A program made the position numbers and the translations under genes. Below, piece after piece: positions 41,803 through 50,386 of a stretch of DNA of 64,000 bases (its first letter is position 1; each line of letters opens with the position of its first letter). The notes beneath the pieces are model-generated. The model saw only the letters and a list, made by a program, of their open reading frames with translations. It did no database searches and was not told the origin of the DNA. The DNA is from Paracoccaceae bacterium. Its GTDB lineage: Bacteria > Pseudomonadota > Alphaproteobacteria > Rhodobacterales > Rhodobacteraceae. The stretch is taken from NCBI GenBank assembly GCA_024742695.1, contig JANSXY010000004.1:62001-126000 (forward strand). Reading direction: 5' to 3'.

Positions 41803-42639
41803 ATGCGCCTGATGCTGCTGACCCTGCTGACGATGACTGCCTTCGCGGCCAATTCCGTGCTGAACCGGATGGCGGTGGGGCCGGGACTGATCGATCCGAT
41901 CGCTTTCGCCACGGTGCGGGTGGCCGCCGGGGCGGCGGTGCTTGCGGCGCTGATGCTGGCGCGCGGCGGCTGGCGGCTGGGCGGGCCGGGGCGGGGCATC
42001 GGCGTTGCCGGACTGACGGTTTACCTGCTGGGGTTTTCGCTGGCCTATCTGGCGCTCGATGCCGGGACCGGGGCGCTGGTTCTCTTCGGCGTGGTGCAGG
42101 TGACGATGTTCGCCGGCGCGCTGGCCCAGCGCGAGGCGGTGCCGGCCCGGCGCTGGGCCGGGGCCGGGCTGGCGCTGGCGGGCCTTGTCCTGCTGCTGGC
42201 ACCGGGGATCGGGGCCGCGCCGCCCGCCGCGCCGACGGCGGCGATGGCCGCGGCCGGGATCGGCTGGGGCCTTTACTCGCTGGCCGGGCGCGGCGCGACC
42301 GATCCCCTGGGCGCGACGGCGGCCAACTTCCTGCTGGCGGTTCCGGTCGTCGCGGGGCTGGCTTTGCTGTCCGGGGCCGGGCTTGCCGAGGCGACATGGG
42401 CCGGGCTGGGGCTGGCAGCGCTGTCGGGCGCCGTGACCTCGGGGCTGGGCTACGCGCTGTGGTACGCGATCCTGCCCGCGCTGGGCGCGGCGCGCGGCGC
42501 GGTAGCGCAACTGACCGTGCCGGTGATCGCCGCCGGGGGCGGGGCGCTGGTTCTGGCGGAACCGGTGGGGCTGCGCTTCGCGTTGGCCGCGGCGCTGGTG
42601 CTGGGCGGGGTCGGCTGGGCCAGCTGGCCGCGCCGCTAG
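41803..42639 (+). CDS. EamA/DMT-family transporter
   Basis: A 278-residue inner-membrane transporter with about ten hydrophobic helices in two EamA repeats. Typical segments are MTAFAANSVLNRMAVG near the start and SGLGYALWYAILPALGAARGAVAQLTVPV near 205-233. Substrate unknown. The start ATG at 41803 begins the hydrophobic sequence; family relatives open similarly. It is convergent with the GNAT gene and shares its stop (CTAG at 42636-42639). Only weakly related to the other EamA protein at 19.6 kb. Confidence 0.88.
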   Translation: MRLMLLTLLTMTAFAANSVLNRMAVGPGLIDPIAFATVRVAAGAAVLAALMLARGGWRLGGPGRGIGVAGLTVYLLGFSLAYLALDAGTGALVLFGVVQVTMFAGALAQREAVPARRWAGAGLALAGLVLLLAPGIGAAPPAAPTAAMAAAGIGWGLYSLAGRGATDPLGATAANFLLAVPVVAGLALLSGAGLAEATWAGLGLAALSGAVTSGLGYALWYAILPALGAARGAVAQLTVPVIAAGGGALVLAEPVGLRFALAAALVLGGVGWASWPRR

Positions 42640-43133
42640 AGCGGCAGGACCATGCGGTGCACGTCATGCCGCCGGTCGCCGAAGGCGAGGCCGGTTCTCG
42701 TCAGTACATGGCGAAAGCCCTGGCGTTCCCAGAACGCGCGGCCACGCGGATTCGCGTCCAGCACGCCAAGGTAGAGCCGCGGCGCGCCGCGGGCGCGGGC
42801 GGTTTCGGCCACGGCCCCGAGCAGTCTTGGCCCCAGCCCGCGGCCGCGCGCCTCGGTGGCGATCAGCATCAGCCCCAGATAGGCGTCGCCCGGTTCGGGA
42901 TAGCCGAAGGCCATAGCGGCCAGGCCCTGCATCCCGGCTGCGTCGAACAGGCCCAGGTGCGCCGTCTCGAACGGCCCGTCGCCGGGCGGGGTTTCGGCGA
43001 ACACCGCCTCGGCCCAGCCCGGCCCCGGTGCGTGCCCGGATTCGAGTTCGACATAGTCGGCCACCCGGGGCGCGAACCCCGCCAGAGCGGCAAGGTCGGC
43101 CACCGGGTCGAGAGGACGGACGGTCACGGACAC
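42636..43133 (-). CDS. GNAT family N-acetyltransferase
   Basis: A 165-residue acetyltransferase. The acetyl-CoA loop is ATEARGRGLGPRLLGAV near 93-109, and the end region NPRGRAFWERQGFRHV near 128-143 is typical of GNAT proteins. Substrate unknown. The start is GTG at 43133, whose reading frame overlaps the end of the upstream gre gene by 10 bases. It is the last gene of the purE-purK-nudix-gre-GNAT run. Confidence 0.86.
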   Translation of the reverse strand: MSVTVRPLDPVADLAALAGFAPRVADYVELESGHAPGPGWAEAVFAETPPGDGPFETAHLGLFDAAGMQGLAAMAFGYPEPGDAYLGLMLIATEARGRGLGPRLLGAVAETARARGAPRLYLGVLDANPRGRAFWERQGFRHVLTRTGLAFGDRRHDVHRMVLPL

Positions 43134-43621
43134 GGCGCGGGCCCGATCGACAGGATTTCGAACTCGACCGCGCCGCCGGGCCGGTCCCAGGCGATCGTGT
43201 CGCCCACCGCCGCGCCGATCAGGGCGCGGGCCAGGGGCGCGTGGGCGGTGATCCGGCCCGCGGCGGCGTCGGCCTCGTCCTCGCCGACGATGGCGAAGGT
43301 CCGCTCGGTGCCATCGGCCTCGGCCACGCGCACGACGGTGGCAAAGCCCACCTCGTCGGGCGCTGCGGGCGGATCGACCGGGATCGCCGAGGCCAGCCGC
43401 GCCTCCAGGTATCGGATGTCGCGTTCCGCCGCCGCCTCGGGCAGCCTGTCGGTGCGGTCGTCGCGTGCCCTCAGCGCCGTCAGGTCGGCCTGCCGCGCCG
43501 CCAGCCGGGCGCGCAGATCGGCCAGGCCGCGTGGCGTGACGTAGTTGGGATGCGTCGGGATCGGCAGGTCGGGCAGGTCGATCCGCTCCGGCCCGTCCTC
43601 CTTCACGAAGGCGCGGCTCAT
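43124..43621 (-). CDS. GreA/GreB family transcript elongation factor
   Basis: A 165-residue Gre-type factor, which rescues backtracked RNA polymerase by stimulating transcript cleavage. The N-terminus MSRAFVKEDGPERIDLPDLP is GreB-like, a coiled coil with many Arg and Ala follows near 30-75, and the C-terminal FKBP-like domain has VVRVAEADGTERTFAIVG and DTIAWDRPGGAVEFEILS. The tip of the coiled coil has acidic residues (RARDDRTDRL). Canonical greA may lie elsewhere. Its start overlaps the nudix stop (ATGA) and its stop lies inside the GNAT gene. Confidence 0.85.
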   Translation of the reverse strand: MSRAFVKEDGPERIDLPDLPIPTHPNYVTPRGLADLRARLAARQADLTALRARDDRTDRLPEAAAERDIRYLEARLASAIPVDPPAAPDEVGFATVVRVAEADGTERTFAIVGEDEADAAAGRITAHAPLARALIGAAVGDTIAWDRPGGAVEFEILSIGPAPCP

Positions 43622-44067
43622 CGCACGATCACCTCCAGCGGATCGTAGAGCAGCCCCTCGCCCCAGGCTGCCGGGCCAAGGCTGTCGGGCTTGTGACGCA
43701 GGCCGGCCAGTTCCGCCCGCGTCACCCAGCGACGCTGGCTGACGATCCCCTCCGGGTCCACCCAGCGCGCGGGCATCTCGCCCTCGGGCCGGCAGCGGAA
43801 GTAGATGTCGACCTGGTGAAAACCGGTTTCCGGGTCGTGGAACTCGTTGACCAGCGCCGGGTCGCCCACCGTCACCCGCAGCCCGGTTTCCTCCCTTACC
43901 TCGCGCGCCAGGTTTTCGGGCAGCGAGGTTCCGGCGGCCACGCCGCCGCCCGGCGCGCACCACAGGTCCGACCGGCCCGCGGGATAGGCATTGACGATCA
44001 GGAGCCGGGCGTCGCGCAGGATCAGCGCGCGGGCCGCCAGCCGGGGCGAACGCGGCCGGGCCGTCAT
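43618..44067 (-). CDS. NUDIX hydrolase
   Basis: A 149-residue NUDIX pyrophosphatase. The NUDIX box is largely intact (GGGVAAGTSLPENL then REVREETGL, near 41-63), with Thr where the first acidic position of GX5E is usual. The core REVREETGL metal site is perfect. It hydrolyses a nucleoside diphosphate derivative; substrate not predictable. Start and stop both overlap neighbours by four bases (ATGA), so it is translationally coupled to purK and to gre. Confidence 0.88.
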   Translation of the reverse strand: MTARPRSPRLAARALILRDARLLIVNAYPAGRSDLWCAPGGGVAAGTSLPENLAREVREETGLRVTVGDPALVNEFHDPETGFHQVDIYFRCRPEGEMPARWVDPEGIVSQRRWVTRAELAGLRHKPDSLGPAAWGEGLLYDPLEVIVR

Positions 44068-45137
44068 GACTTCGCGCGGACGCGATTCACATGGCCCATC
44101 TTCCGGCCCGGCCGCGCCTCGGCCTTGCCGTAGAGATGGATCGCCGCGCCGGCTTCGCGCGCGATGTCCGGCACCCGCAGGATGTCGTCGCCGATCAGGT
44201 TCTCCATCACCACGTCGGCATGGCGCGCGCCGTCGCCCAGGGGCCAGCCGGCGATCGCCCGGATGTGCTGTTCGAACTGGTCCACGGCGCAGCCGTTCTG
44301 CGTCCAGTGCCCGGAGTTGTGAACCCGCGGCGCGATCTCGTTGACCAGAAGCCCGGCACGGGTCACGAACAACTCCACCCCGACAACGCCGACATAGTCG
44401 AGCGCGTTGAGGATCCGCGCGGCGATCAGCACCGCGTCGGAGCGCAGGCCGGGCGACAGCCGCGCCGGCACCGTCGTGGTGGCGAGGATACCGGCCTCGT
44501 GCACGTTCTCGCCCGGATCGTAGCAGGCCACCGCCCCGTCGAGCCCGCGCGCCGCGATGACGGAGATTTCCCGCTCGAAGACGACGAAACCCTCCAGCAC
44601 CGCCATCTGACCGCCCATCGCGGCCAGCGCCGGTGCGGCATCCGACGGCGCCATGATCCGGGCCTGCCCCTTGCCGTCATAGCCCAGCCGCGCGGTCTTC
44701 AGGATCGCCGGGCAGCCGATCCCGGCCAGCGCCGCGTCCAGCGCCGCGGCATCGCCGACCGGCGCCCAGGGCGCGGTGGTCAGGCCGATCCCGCCCAGGA
44801 ATTCCTTTTCCGCCACCCGGTCCTGACTGACCGCCAGCGCCCGTCGGTTCGGCCGGATCGGCGCCACCGCCTCGATCGCGTCGAGCGCGGCGGTGGGGAC
44901 GTTTTCCCATTCGTAGGTCACCACGTCGACCGCATCGGCGAAGGCCGCGAGCGCGGCGGCATCGTCCCAGCCGGCATGGGTCGCCGCCGCGGCGACCTGT
45001 GCTGCCGGGCAATCCGGCGCGGGATCGTAGACATGGGCGCGCAGCCCCAGCCGGCTGGCGGCGACCGCCAGCATCCGGCCAAGCTGCCCGCCGCCGAGAA
45101 TCCCGATCGCCGCGCCCGGGGCCAGCGGCTCAGCCAT
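44064..45137 (-). CDS. purK: 5-(carboxyamino)imidazole ribonucleotide synthase
   Basis: A 357-residue ATP-grasp enzyme that carboxylates aminoimidazole ribonucleotide with bicarbonate in purine synthesis. [21 protein letters not shown] near 9-29, [15 protein letters not shown] near 145-159 and [14 protein letters not shown] near 274-287 are family hallmarks. Full length. It follows purE with an 8-base overlap, and its stop overlaps the start of the nudix gene. Confidence 0.96.
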   Translation of the reverse strand: MAEPLAPGAAIGILGGGQLGRMLAVAASRLGLRAHVYDPAPDCPAAQVAAAATHAGWDDAAALAAFADAVDVVTYEWENVPTAALDAIEAVAPIRPNRRALAVSQDRVAEKEFLGGIGLTTAPWAPVGDAAALDAALAGIGCPAILKTARLGYDGKGQARIMAPSDAAPALAAMGGQMAVLEGFVVFEREISVIAARGLDGAVACYDPGENVHEAGILATTTVPARLSPGLRSDAVLIAARILNALDYVGVVGVELFVTRAGLLVNEIAPRVHNSGHWTQNGCAVDQFEQHIRAIAGWPLGDGARHADVVMENLIGDDILRVPDIAREAGAAIHLYGKAEARPGRKMGHVNRVRAKS

Positions 45138-45615
45138 CGCCGGGTTCCTCGGGGATCGAGGCCGACAGCGCCGCGCGCCAGTCGTCGAGACGCTGCGCCA
45201 GCGCCGGATCGGCCAGCGCGAGGATGCCCACCGCCATCAGCCCGGCATTGGCCGCCCCGGCCGCGCCGATCGCCATCGTGGCGACCGGGTAGCCGCGCGG
45301 CATCTGCACGATGGAATACAGGCTGTCGAGGCCCGACAGCGCCTTCGTCTGCACCGGCACGCCGATCACCGGCAGCCGGGTCTTCGAGGCCATCATCCCC
45401 GGCAGATGCGCCGCGCCGCCGGCGCCGGCGACGATCACCTTCAGTCCGCGGCCCGCCGCCTCGCGCCCGTAGGCCCACAGCCGGTCGGGCGTGCGGTGGG
45501 CCGAGACGATCCGCGCCTCGTGCGAGACGCCGAACTCGTCGAGGATGCGCGCGGCCTCCTTCATCGTCGGCCAGTCCGACTGGCTGCCCATGATGATGCC
45601 GACATCCACGCCCAT
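45130..45615 (-). CDS. purE: N5-carboxyaminoimidazole ribonucleotide mutase
   Basis: A 161-residue class I PurE, which turns N5-CAIR into CAIR. It starts [19 protein letters not shown] with the catalytic SAHRTPDRL near 43-51 and the [15 protein letters not shown] and [20 protein letters not shown] segments. The ATG at 45615 has GGAGGG upstream. It leads the purE-purK-nudix-gre-GNAT run, in which every junction overlaps. Confidence 0.96.
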   Translation of the reverse strand: MGVDVGIIMGSQSDWPTMKEAARILDEFGVSHEARIVSAHRTPDRLWAYGREAAGRGLKVIVAGAGGAAHLPGMMASKTRLPVIGVPVQTKALSGLDSLYSIVQMPRGYPVATMAIGAAGAANAGLMAVGILALADPALAQRLDDWRAALSASIPEEPGDG

Positions 45616-45677
45616 CGCGCTGCCCTCCTGCCAAGGCGCCGCACTATAGCTTCCGTCGCGCCCGGCGCAACCGCCCG

Positions 45678-45896
45678 TCAGGCGATGATGTCGGGGGTGA
45701 TCTGGTCCTCGATCCGGGCGATCTGATCCTTGAGCGCGAGTTTCTGTTTCTTCAGCCGCCTGAGCGTGAGCTGGTCGCCGCGGGCGCTTTGCTCCAGCGC
45801 GTGGATCGCGTCGTCCAGATCGCGATGTTCCCGCCGGAGCACCTCGAGCCGGACCCGCAGCACGTCCTCGTGAGACATTTCCATGAACGCGTTCAT
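45678..45896 (-). CDS. YdcH family (DUF465) protein
   Basis: A 72-residue helical protein. The middle [20 protein letters not shown] is the DUF465/YdcH core; charged heptads suggest a coiled coil. Function unknown. ATG at 45896 or at 45884 may start it. It is the first gene left of the second Hsp20, with which it shares a divergent region of 174 bases. Confidence 0.85.
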   Translation of the reverse strand: MNAFMEMSHEDVLRVRLEVLRREHRDLDDAIHALEQSARGDQLTLRRLKKQKLALKDQIARIEDQITPDIIA

Positions 45897-45979
45897 GACC
45901 CTTGCATCCGATCCGGCGCCTGCCGCCGGAGTACCGGAAGAATAGCAACTCCCGCCGCATGCGGGAAGCGTTTCGGACC

Positions 45980-46009
45980 CTTGTCGGGGGTTGGCCGGGT
46001 GCCCATATC
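45980..46009 (+). promoter_or_regulatory. RpoH-like heat-shock promoter of second hsp20
   Basis: CTTGTC at 45980-45985, a 16-base spacer, then CCCATATC at 46002-46009. The -10 box is an excellent sigma-32 match. The spacing is the same as in the other hsp20 promoter (16134-16163). About 60 bases remain to the gene start. Confidence 0.55.
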
Positions 46010-46070
46010 CTGTCGGCGGGCCGCCGCAACGGGGTCCGTCGCAATGTCGCTTCGACCGAGGGCTTGCCAG

Positions 46071-46481
46071 ATGACGAAACTGAGTTTCGGCGCGCATCCG
46101 TTCCTTCTGGGCTTCGACCAGCTCGAACGGCTCGTCGAACGGACCGCCAAATCCGCCGAGGGCTACCCGCCCTTCAACATCGAGCAATCCGCCGACCACG
46201 AGTTCCGGATCACGCTCGCCGTCGCGGGATTTCGCGAAGACGACCTGTCGATCACCGTCGAGGACCGCCAGTTGATGATCCGGGGCCGCCAGGCCGAGGA
46301 AGAGGCCGACCGCATGTTCCTGCATCGCGGGATCGCCGCCCGCGCCTTCCAGCGCAGCTTCGTGCTGGCCGAAGGGGTCGAGGTCGCCGGGGCGACGCTG
46401 GAAAACGGCCTTCTGCATGTCGACCTGACCCGCGCGGTGCCCGAACCGAGGGTCCAGACGATCGAGATCGGGCGGAAATGA
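46071..46481 (+). CDS. Hsp20/alpha-crystallin family small heat-shock protein
   Basis: A 136-residue small heat-shock protein. It opens [21 protein letters not shown] and has [23 protein letters not shown] near 33-55 and the C-terminal [14 protein letters not shown] with IEIGRK. The ATG at 46071 is chosen by similarity; the frame is open upstream. It is followed by the DUF1150 gene 26 bases later. The other Hsp20 (16254-16712) is about 45 percent similar by eye and 16 residues longer, mainly at the C-terminus. Confidence 0.93.
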   Translation: MTKLSFGAHPFLLGFDQLERLVERTAKSAEGYPPFNIEQSADHEFRITLAVAGFREDDLSITVEDRQLMIRGRQAEEEADRMFLHRGIAARAFQRSFVLAEGVEVAGATLENGLLHVDLTRAVPEPRVQTIEIGRK

Positions 46482-46507
46482 TCCGCCCGGGAAAGGGGAA
46501 ACGCGCC

Positions 46508-46741
46508 ATGGATACCAAGTACGATTTCGGCCCCGAGGCCGACGAGGCCCGGCGGATCGTCTATGTCCGTCCGGTTCCGGTGACCGACCTGCCCGAGCCG
46601 CTGCGCGCGCAGGCCGGCGGGCTGGAAACGCTCTATGCCGTGCATGACGCCGAGGGCACGCGGCTGGCGCTGGTCGCCGACCGGCGGCTGGCCTTCGCGC
46701 TGGCGCGCCAGAACGATTTCGCGCCGGTCAACGTGCACTGA
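46508..46741 (+). CDS. DUF1150 family protein
   Basis: A 77-residue protein. The core RIVYVRPVPVTDLPEPLRAQ and LYAVHDAEGTRLALVADRRL matches DUF1150, found almost only in alphaproteobacteria and nearly always beside an Hsp20 gene. Function unknown. ATG at 46508 has AAAGGGG upstream. Probably co-transcribed with the Hsp20 as a heat-shock partner. Confidence 0.9.
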   Translation: MDTKYDFGPEADEARRIVYVRPVPVTDLPEPLRAQAGGLETLYAVHDAEGTRLALVADRRLAFALARQNDFAPVNVH

Positions 46742-46794
46742 GGCCGGCCGGGCCGACCCGAAAGGCCAGGGCCGCGCCCGGGGCCCCGGCCGGA

Positions 46795-46856
46795 TTTTGG
46801 TCGAGAAATATCCTCGGGGGGAGCCGCCGAAGGCGGCCGGGGGGCAGACGGCCCCC
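46795..46856 (-). repeat. structured intergenic repeat, copy 2
   Basis: On the minus strand: GTCTGCC, then a UUCG-looped hairpin (GCCGCC / GGCGGC arms at 46823-46837), then CCCCCCGAGGATATTT followed by CTCGACCAAAA. The order of parts is that of copy 1 (12449-12512). A second hairpin (GGGGGGC / GCCCCCC) covers the GTCTGCC end. It lies between the convergent DUF1150 and sat genes, just past the sat stop. Confidence 0.6.
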
Positions 46857-46879
46857 CGCGCCCGTGGCGCATCCGGGCC

Positions 46880-48595
46880 TCAGGCCTTGATCAGGCCCAG
46901 GCTTTCCAGCGTCAGCAGCACCTGGTGGGCGCAGTGGTCGACCTCGGTGCCCTCGGTCTCGACCCTGAGCTCCGGCGCCTCGGGCGCCTCGTAGGGGTCG
47001 GAGATGCCGGTGAATTCCTTGATCTTGCCCTCGCGCGCCAGCTTGTAGAGCCCCTTGCGGTCGCGTCGCTCGCATTCCTCGATCGAGGTCGCGACATGAA
47101 CCTCGACGAAGGCGCCGTAGGCCTCGATCATCTCGCGCACCGCGGCGCGGGTCTGGGTATAGGGCGCGATCGGGGCGCAGATCGCGATGCCGCCGTTCTT
47201 GGTGATCTCGGAGGCGACATAGCCGATCCGGCGGATGTTGATGTCGCGATGCTCCTTGGAAAAGCCCAGTTCCGAGGACAGGTGCTTGCGTACCACGTCG
47301 CCGTCCAGGAGCGTGACGGGCCGGCCGCCCATTTCCATCAGCTTGACCATCAGCGCGTTCGCGATCGTCGACTTGCCCGATCCCGACAGGCCGGTGAAGA
47401 ACACCGTGAAGCCCTGCCGCGCGCGCGGCGGCGAGGTGCGGCGCAGTTCCGTGACCACCTCGGGGAAGGAGAACCATTCGGGGATGTCCAGCCCCTCGCG
47501 CAGGCGGCGGCGCAGTTCGGTGCCCGAGATGTTGAGGATCGTGACATTGTCCTTGTCGGCGATCTCGTCGGCCGGTTCGTACTGCGCGCGTTCCTGCACG
47601 TAGACCATGTGCCGGAAATCGACCATCTCGATCCCGATCTCGGCCTGGTGCTGGCGGAACAGGTCCTGCGCGTCGTAGGGGCCGTAGAAATCCTCGCCCT
47701 TGCTGTTGGCGCCGGGCCCGGCGTGGTCGCGGCCGACGATCATGTGGGTGCAGCCGTGGTTGCGGCGGATCAGGCCGTGCCACACCGCCTCGCGCGGGCC
47801 ACCCATGCGCATAGCGAGGTTCAGAAGGCTCAGATGGGTCGTCGCGGCCGGGTACTTGTCCAGCACCGCCTCGTAGCAGCGCACGCGGGTGAAGTGATCG
47901 ACGTCGCCGGGCTTGGTCATGCCGACGACCGGGTGGATCAGCAGGTTCGCCTGAACCTCGCGGGCGGCGCGGAACGTCAGCTCCTGGTGCGCGCGGTGCA
48001 GCGGGTTGCGGGTCTGAAACGCCACGACCTTGCGCCAGCCAAGCTTGCGGAAATAGGCGCGCAACTCGTTCGGCGTGTCGCGGCGGCCCTTGAAATCGTA
48101 GTGCACCGGCGGCTGGATGCCGGTGACCGGCCCGCCGAGATAGACCTTTCCGGCCTTGTGATGCAGGTAGTTCACCGCCGGATGCGCGATGTCGTTCGCG
48201 CCGAACACCTTCTCGGCCTCCAGCGCCTTGTCCGGCACCCATTTGTCGGTGACGCTGAGGATCGCGAGGATCACGCCCTCGGCATCGCGCAGCGCGATGT
48301 CCTGGCCCGGTTCCACGGTTTCGGCGAAGGCCTCGGAGACGTCGAGGGTGACCGGCATCGGCCACAGCGAGCCGTCGGCAAGCCGCATGCCCTCGACCAC
48401 GCCGTCGTAATCGACCTCGGTCATGAAGCCCTTGAGCGGGAAGAACCCGCCGTTCATCAGAAGCTCCAGATCGCAGATCTGGCGGGCCGAGAGATCCCAG
48501 GACGGCAGCGAGGCCGCTTCGCGCTTCAGTTTCTGGGCCGAGTCGGCAGAAACGTAGAGTTCCGGGATCGGGACGAGGTTGGGCAGCGGGGTCAT
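46880..48595 (-). CDS. bifunctional sulfate adenylyltransferase / adenylylsulfate kinase
   Basis: A 571-residue fusion of ATP sulfurylase (about 1-385) and APS kinase (about 395-571), making PAPS from sulfate in two steps for sulfur assimilation. The sulfurylase has FQTRNPLHRAHQELTFRA near 194-211 and GRDHAGPGANSKGEDFYGP near 276-294. The kinase P-loop GLSGSGKST is near 402-410, with the LDGDVVRKHLSSELGFSK segment following. The order (sulfurylase first) is that of many bacterial fusions; the animal PAPSS enzymes have the opposite order. The separate CysDN pair is not in the window. The ATG at 48595 is 29 bases from a 16-base palindrome. Gene names vary (sat/cysC), so none is given. Confidence 0.94.
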   Translation of the reverse strand: MTPLPNLVPIPELYVSADSAQKLKREAASLPSWDLSARQICDLELLMNGGFFPLKGFMTEVDYDGVVEGMRLADGSLWPMPVTLDVSEAFAETVEPGQDIALRDAEGVILAILSVTDKWVPDKALEAEKVFGANDIAHPAVNYLHHKAGKVYLGGPVTGIQPPVHYDFKGRRDTPNELRAYFRKLGWRKVVAFQTRNPLHRAHQELTFRAAREVQANLLIHPVVGMTKPGDVDHFTRVRCYEAVLDKYPAATTHLSLLNLAMRMGGPREAVWHGLIRRNHGCTHMIVGRDHAGPGANSKGEDFYGPYDAQDLFRQHQAEIGIEMVDFRHMVYVQERAQYEPADEIADKDNVTILNISGTELRRRLREGLDIPEWFSFPEVVTELRRTSPPRARQGFTVFFTGLSGSGKSTIANALMVKLMEMGGRPVTLLDGDVVRKHLSSELGFSKEHRDINIRRIGYVASEITKNGGIAICAPIAPYTQTRAAVREMIEAYGAFVEVHVATSIEECERRDRKGLYKLAREGKIKEFTGISDPYEAPEAPELRVETEGTEVDHCAHQVLLTLESLGLIKA

Positions 48596-48623
48596 GACTG
48601 GACCTGTCTTGGCAAAGGGAACG

Positions 48624-48639
48624 GGCGAATTAATTCGCC
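48624..48639. promoter_or_regulatory. perfect 16-base palindrome before sat
   Basis: GGCGAATTAATTCGCC is its own reverse complement and lies 29 bases upstream of the sat start. In sequence this GC-rich, the AT centre stands out. An operator for sulfur control is possible; no known consensus is matched. Confidence 0.45.
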
Positions 48640-48720
48640 GGGGCCTTAGCCCGACCGGACCGCCGGGGCAAGCCTCGGCGCCCGTTTACTTGACATCAGG
48701 GTTAACCGCGCGTGTGCGGG

Positions 48721-49662
48721 TCAGTCCTGCTCGGCCAGCCAGCGCTCGGCGTCGAGCGCCGCCATGCAGCCCATCCCGGCCGAGGTCACCGCCTGGCGGT
48801 AGACATGGTCGGTCAGGTCGCCGGCGGCGAAGACGCCGGGGATCGAGGTGCGGGTGGTGCCCGGTTCCACCTTCACGTAGCCGCCCATGTGGGTTTCCAG
48901 CTGATCCCTGACCAGTTCCGAGGCCGGCGCATGGCCGATGGCCACGAAGAACCCCGCGCAGGGAACCTCGCGTGTCTCGCCGCTGTCGACATCCTTGATC
49001 CTGACGCCGGTCACGCCCAGCGGATCGGTGGCGCCCAGCACCTCCTCGACCGTGTGGTTCCAGATCACCTCGATCTTCGGGTTCTTGAACAGCCGGTCCT
49101 GCATGATCTTCTCGGCGCGCAAGGAGTCGCGGCGATGCACCAACGTGACCTTCGAGGCGAAGTTGGTCAGGAACAGCGCCTCTTCCACGGCGGTGTTGCC
49201 GCCGCCGGCCACGACGATTTCCTTGCCGCGGTAGAAGAACCCGTCGCAGGTGGCGCAGGCCGACACCCCGAAGCCCTTGAATTTCTCTTCCGACGGCAGG
49301 CCAAGCCAGCGCGCCTGCGCCCCGGTGCACAGGATCACCGCGTCGGCGGTGTAGGTGGTGCCGCCGTCGCCCTGCGCGGTGAACGGGCGCTTCGACAGGT
49401 CGAGCGACGCGATATGGTCGGAAATCACCTCGGCCCCCATCGCGCGGGCATGCGCCTCCATCCGCACCATCAGGTCGGGGCCCTGCACCTCGGTATCGCC
49501 GGGCCAGTTCTCGACATCCGTGGTGATCGTCAGCTGGCCGCCCGGCTGGATCCCCTGCACCAGGATCGGGTCGAGCATCGCGCGGCTCGCGTAGACCGCG
49601 GCGGTATAGCCCGCCGGGCCCGAACCGATGATCAGAACGCGGGTGTGTCGGGTCTCGGCCAT
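48721..49662 (-). CDS. trxB: thioredoxin-disulfide reductase
   Basis: A 313-residue NADPH flavoenzyme that reduces thioredoxin. It has an N-terminal FAD site [20 protein letters not shown] near 9-28, the redox pair CATC in [13 protein letters not shown] near 134-146, the NADPH site [14 protein letters not shown] near 152-165 and the C-terminal [20 protein letters not shown] near 274-293. Full length. It is divergent from the Lrp gene, with 203 bases between starts. Confidence 0.96.
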   Translation of the reverse strand: MAETRHTRVLIIGSGPAGYTAAVYASRAMLDPILVQGIQPGGQLTITTDVENWPGDTEVQGPDLMVRMEAHARAMGAEVISDHIASLDLSKRPFTAQGDGGTTYTADAVILCTGAQARWLGLPSEEKFKGFGVSACATCDGFFYRGKEIVVAGGGNTAVEEALFLTNFASKVTLVHRRDSLRAEKIMQDRLFKNPKIEVIWNHTVEEVLGATDPLGVTGVRIKDVDSGETREVPCAGFFVAIGHAPASELVRDQLETHMGGYVKVEPGTTRTSIPGVFAAGDLTDHVYRQAVTSAGMGCMAALDAERWLAEQD

Positions 49663-49793
49663 CTCTTCCCCCAGGGTCGTTGCGCCCGGCGCCGGGCGGT
49701 TGCCGCCCCGATATAGACGCGGCGGCGGGCCTCGGAAAGCCCTGCGGGGCCGGTGTGCGTGGCGGCCGGTGGCGCGGCGGATTCGAAAAAGAA

Positions 49794-49821
49794 ATTGCGC
49801 GGGTGTGAAACAATATTGCGC
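49794..49821 (+). promoter_or_regulatory. direct repeats before the Lrp gene, probable operator
   Basis: ATTGCGC occurs at 49794-49800 and again at 49815-49821, each followed by a GG-containing segment. The 21-base spacing equals two helical turns, as expected for a multimeric Lrp/AsnC regulator. The second repeat ends 44 bases before the lrp ATG. Autoregulation is inferred. Confidence 0.45.
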
Positions 49822-49865
49822 AGGTCGCGGGGCGGGCCTATGGTCCGCGCATCGCGGAGGACAGG

Positions 49866-50363
49866 ATGCCCGGAACCAAGCTCGACGAGATCGACCGCAA
49901 GATCCTCGCGGAACTTCAGGCCGACGGGCGGATGACGAATGTCGAACTGGCGCGCCGCGTCGGAATCTCGGCGCCGCCCTGCCTGCGCCGGGTCCGCACG
50001 CTGGAAGAACAGGGATTCATCCGCGGCTATCACGCGCAGGTCGATGCGCGGGAACTGGGCTTCGAGGTCGCGGTGTTCGCGATGGTCGGGCTGCACAGCC
50101 AGGCCGAGGCCGACCTCTCGGCGTTCGAGCAGCGCTGCCGCGACTGGCCACTCGTGCGTGAGTGCCACATGCTGAACGGCGAGATCGACTTCATCCTGAA
50201 ATGCGTCGCCCCCGACCTGTCGACCTTCCAGAACTTTCTGACCGAGCAGCTGACCTCGGCGCCGAACGTTGCCAGCGTCAAGACAAGCCTGGTGATCCGC
50301 TGCGCCAAGGACGAGCCCGGCGTGCCCTTCGACGTGCTGGAGGCGCGGCTGGCGCGCGGCTAG
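49866..50363 (+). CDS. Lrp/AsnC family transcriptional regulator
   Basis: A 165-residue regulator with an N-terminal helix-turn-helix ([20 protein letters not shown] and [21 protein letters not shown], about 6-46) and a C-terminal RAM ligand-binding domain (about 70-150; [16 protein letters not shown]). The ATG at 49866 has GGAGG seven bases upstream. Such regulators sense amino acids. Direct repeats before the gene suggest that it controls its own transcription and perhaps trxB. Confidence 0.93.
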   Translation: MPGTKLDEIDRKILAELQADGRMTNVELARRVGISAPPCLRRVRTLEEQGFIRGYHAQVDARELGFEVAVFAMVGLHSQAEADLSAFEQRCRDWPLVRECHMLNGEIDFILKCVAPDLSTFQNFLTEQLTSAPNVASVKTSLVIRCAKDEPGVPFDVLEARLARG

Positions 50364-50386
50364 CGGGACGGGGTTCACCGGGGGCG

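Noticed and set aside
49683..49698. 16-base GC palindrome CGCCCGGCGCCGGGCG near the trxB start
   Set aside because: Made only of G and C in a GC-rich genome, so likely to arise by chance; no conserved feature supports an operator.
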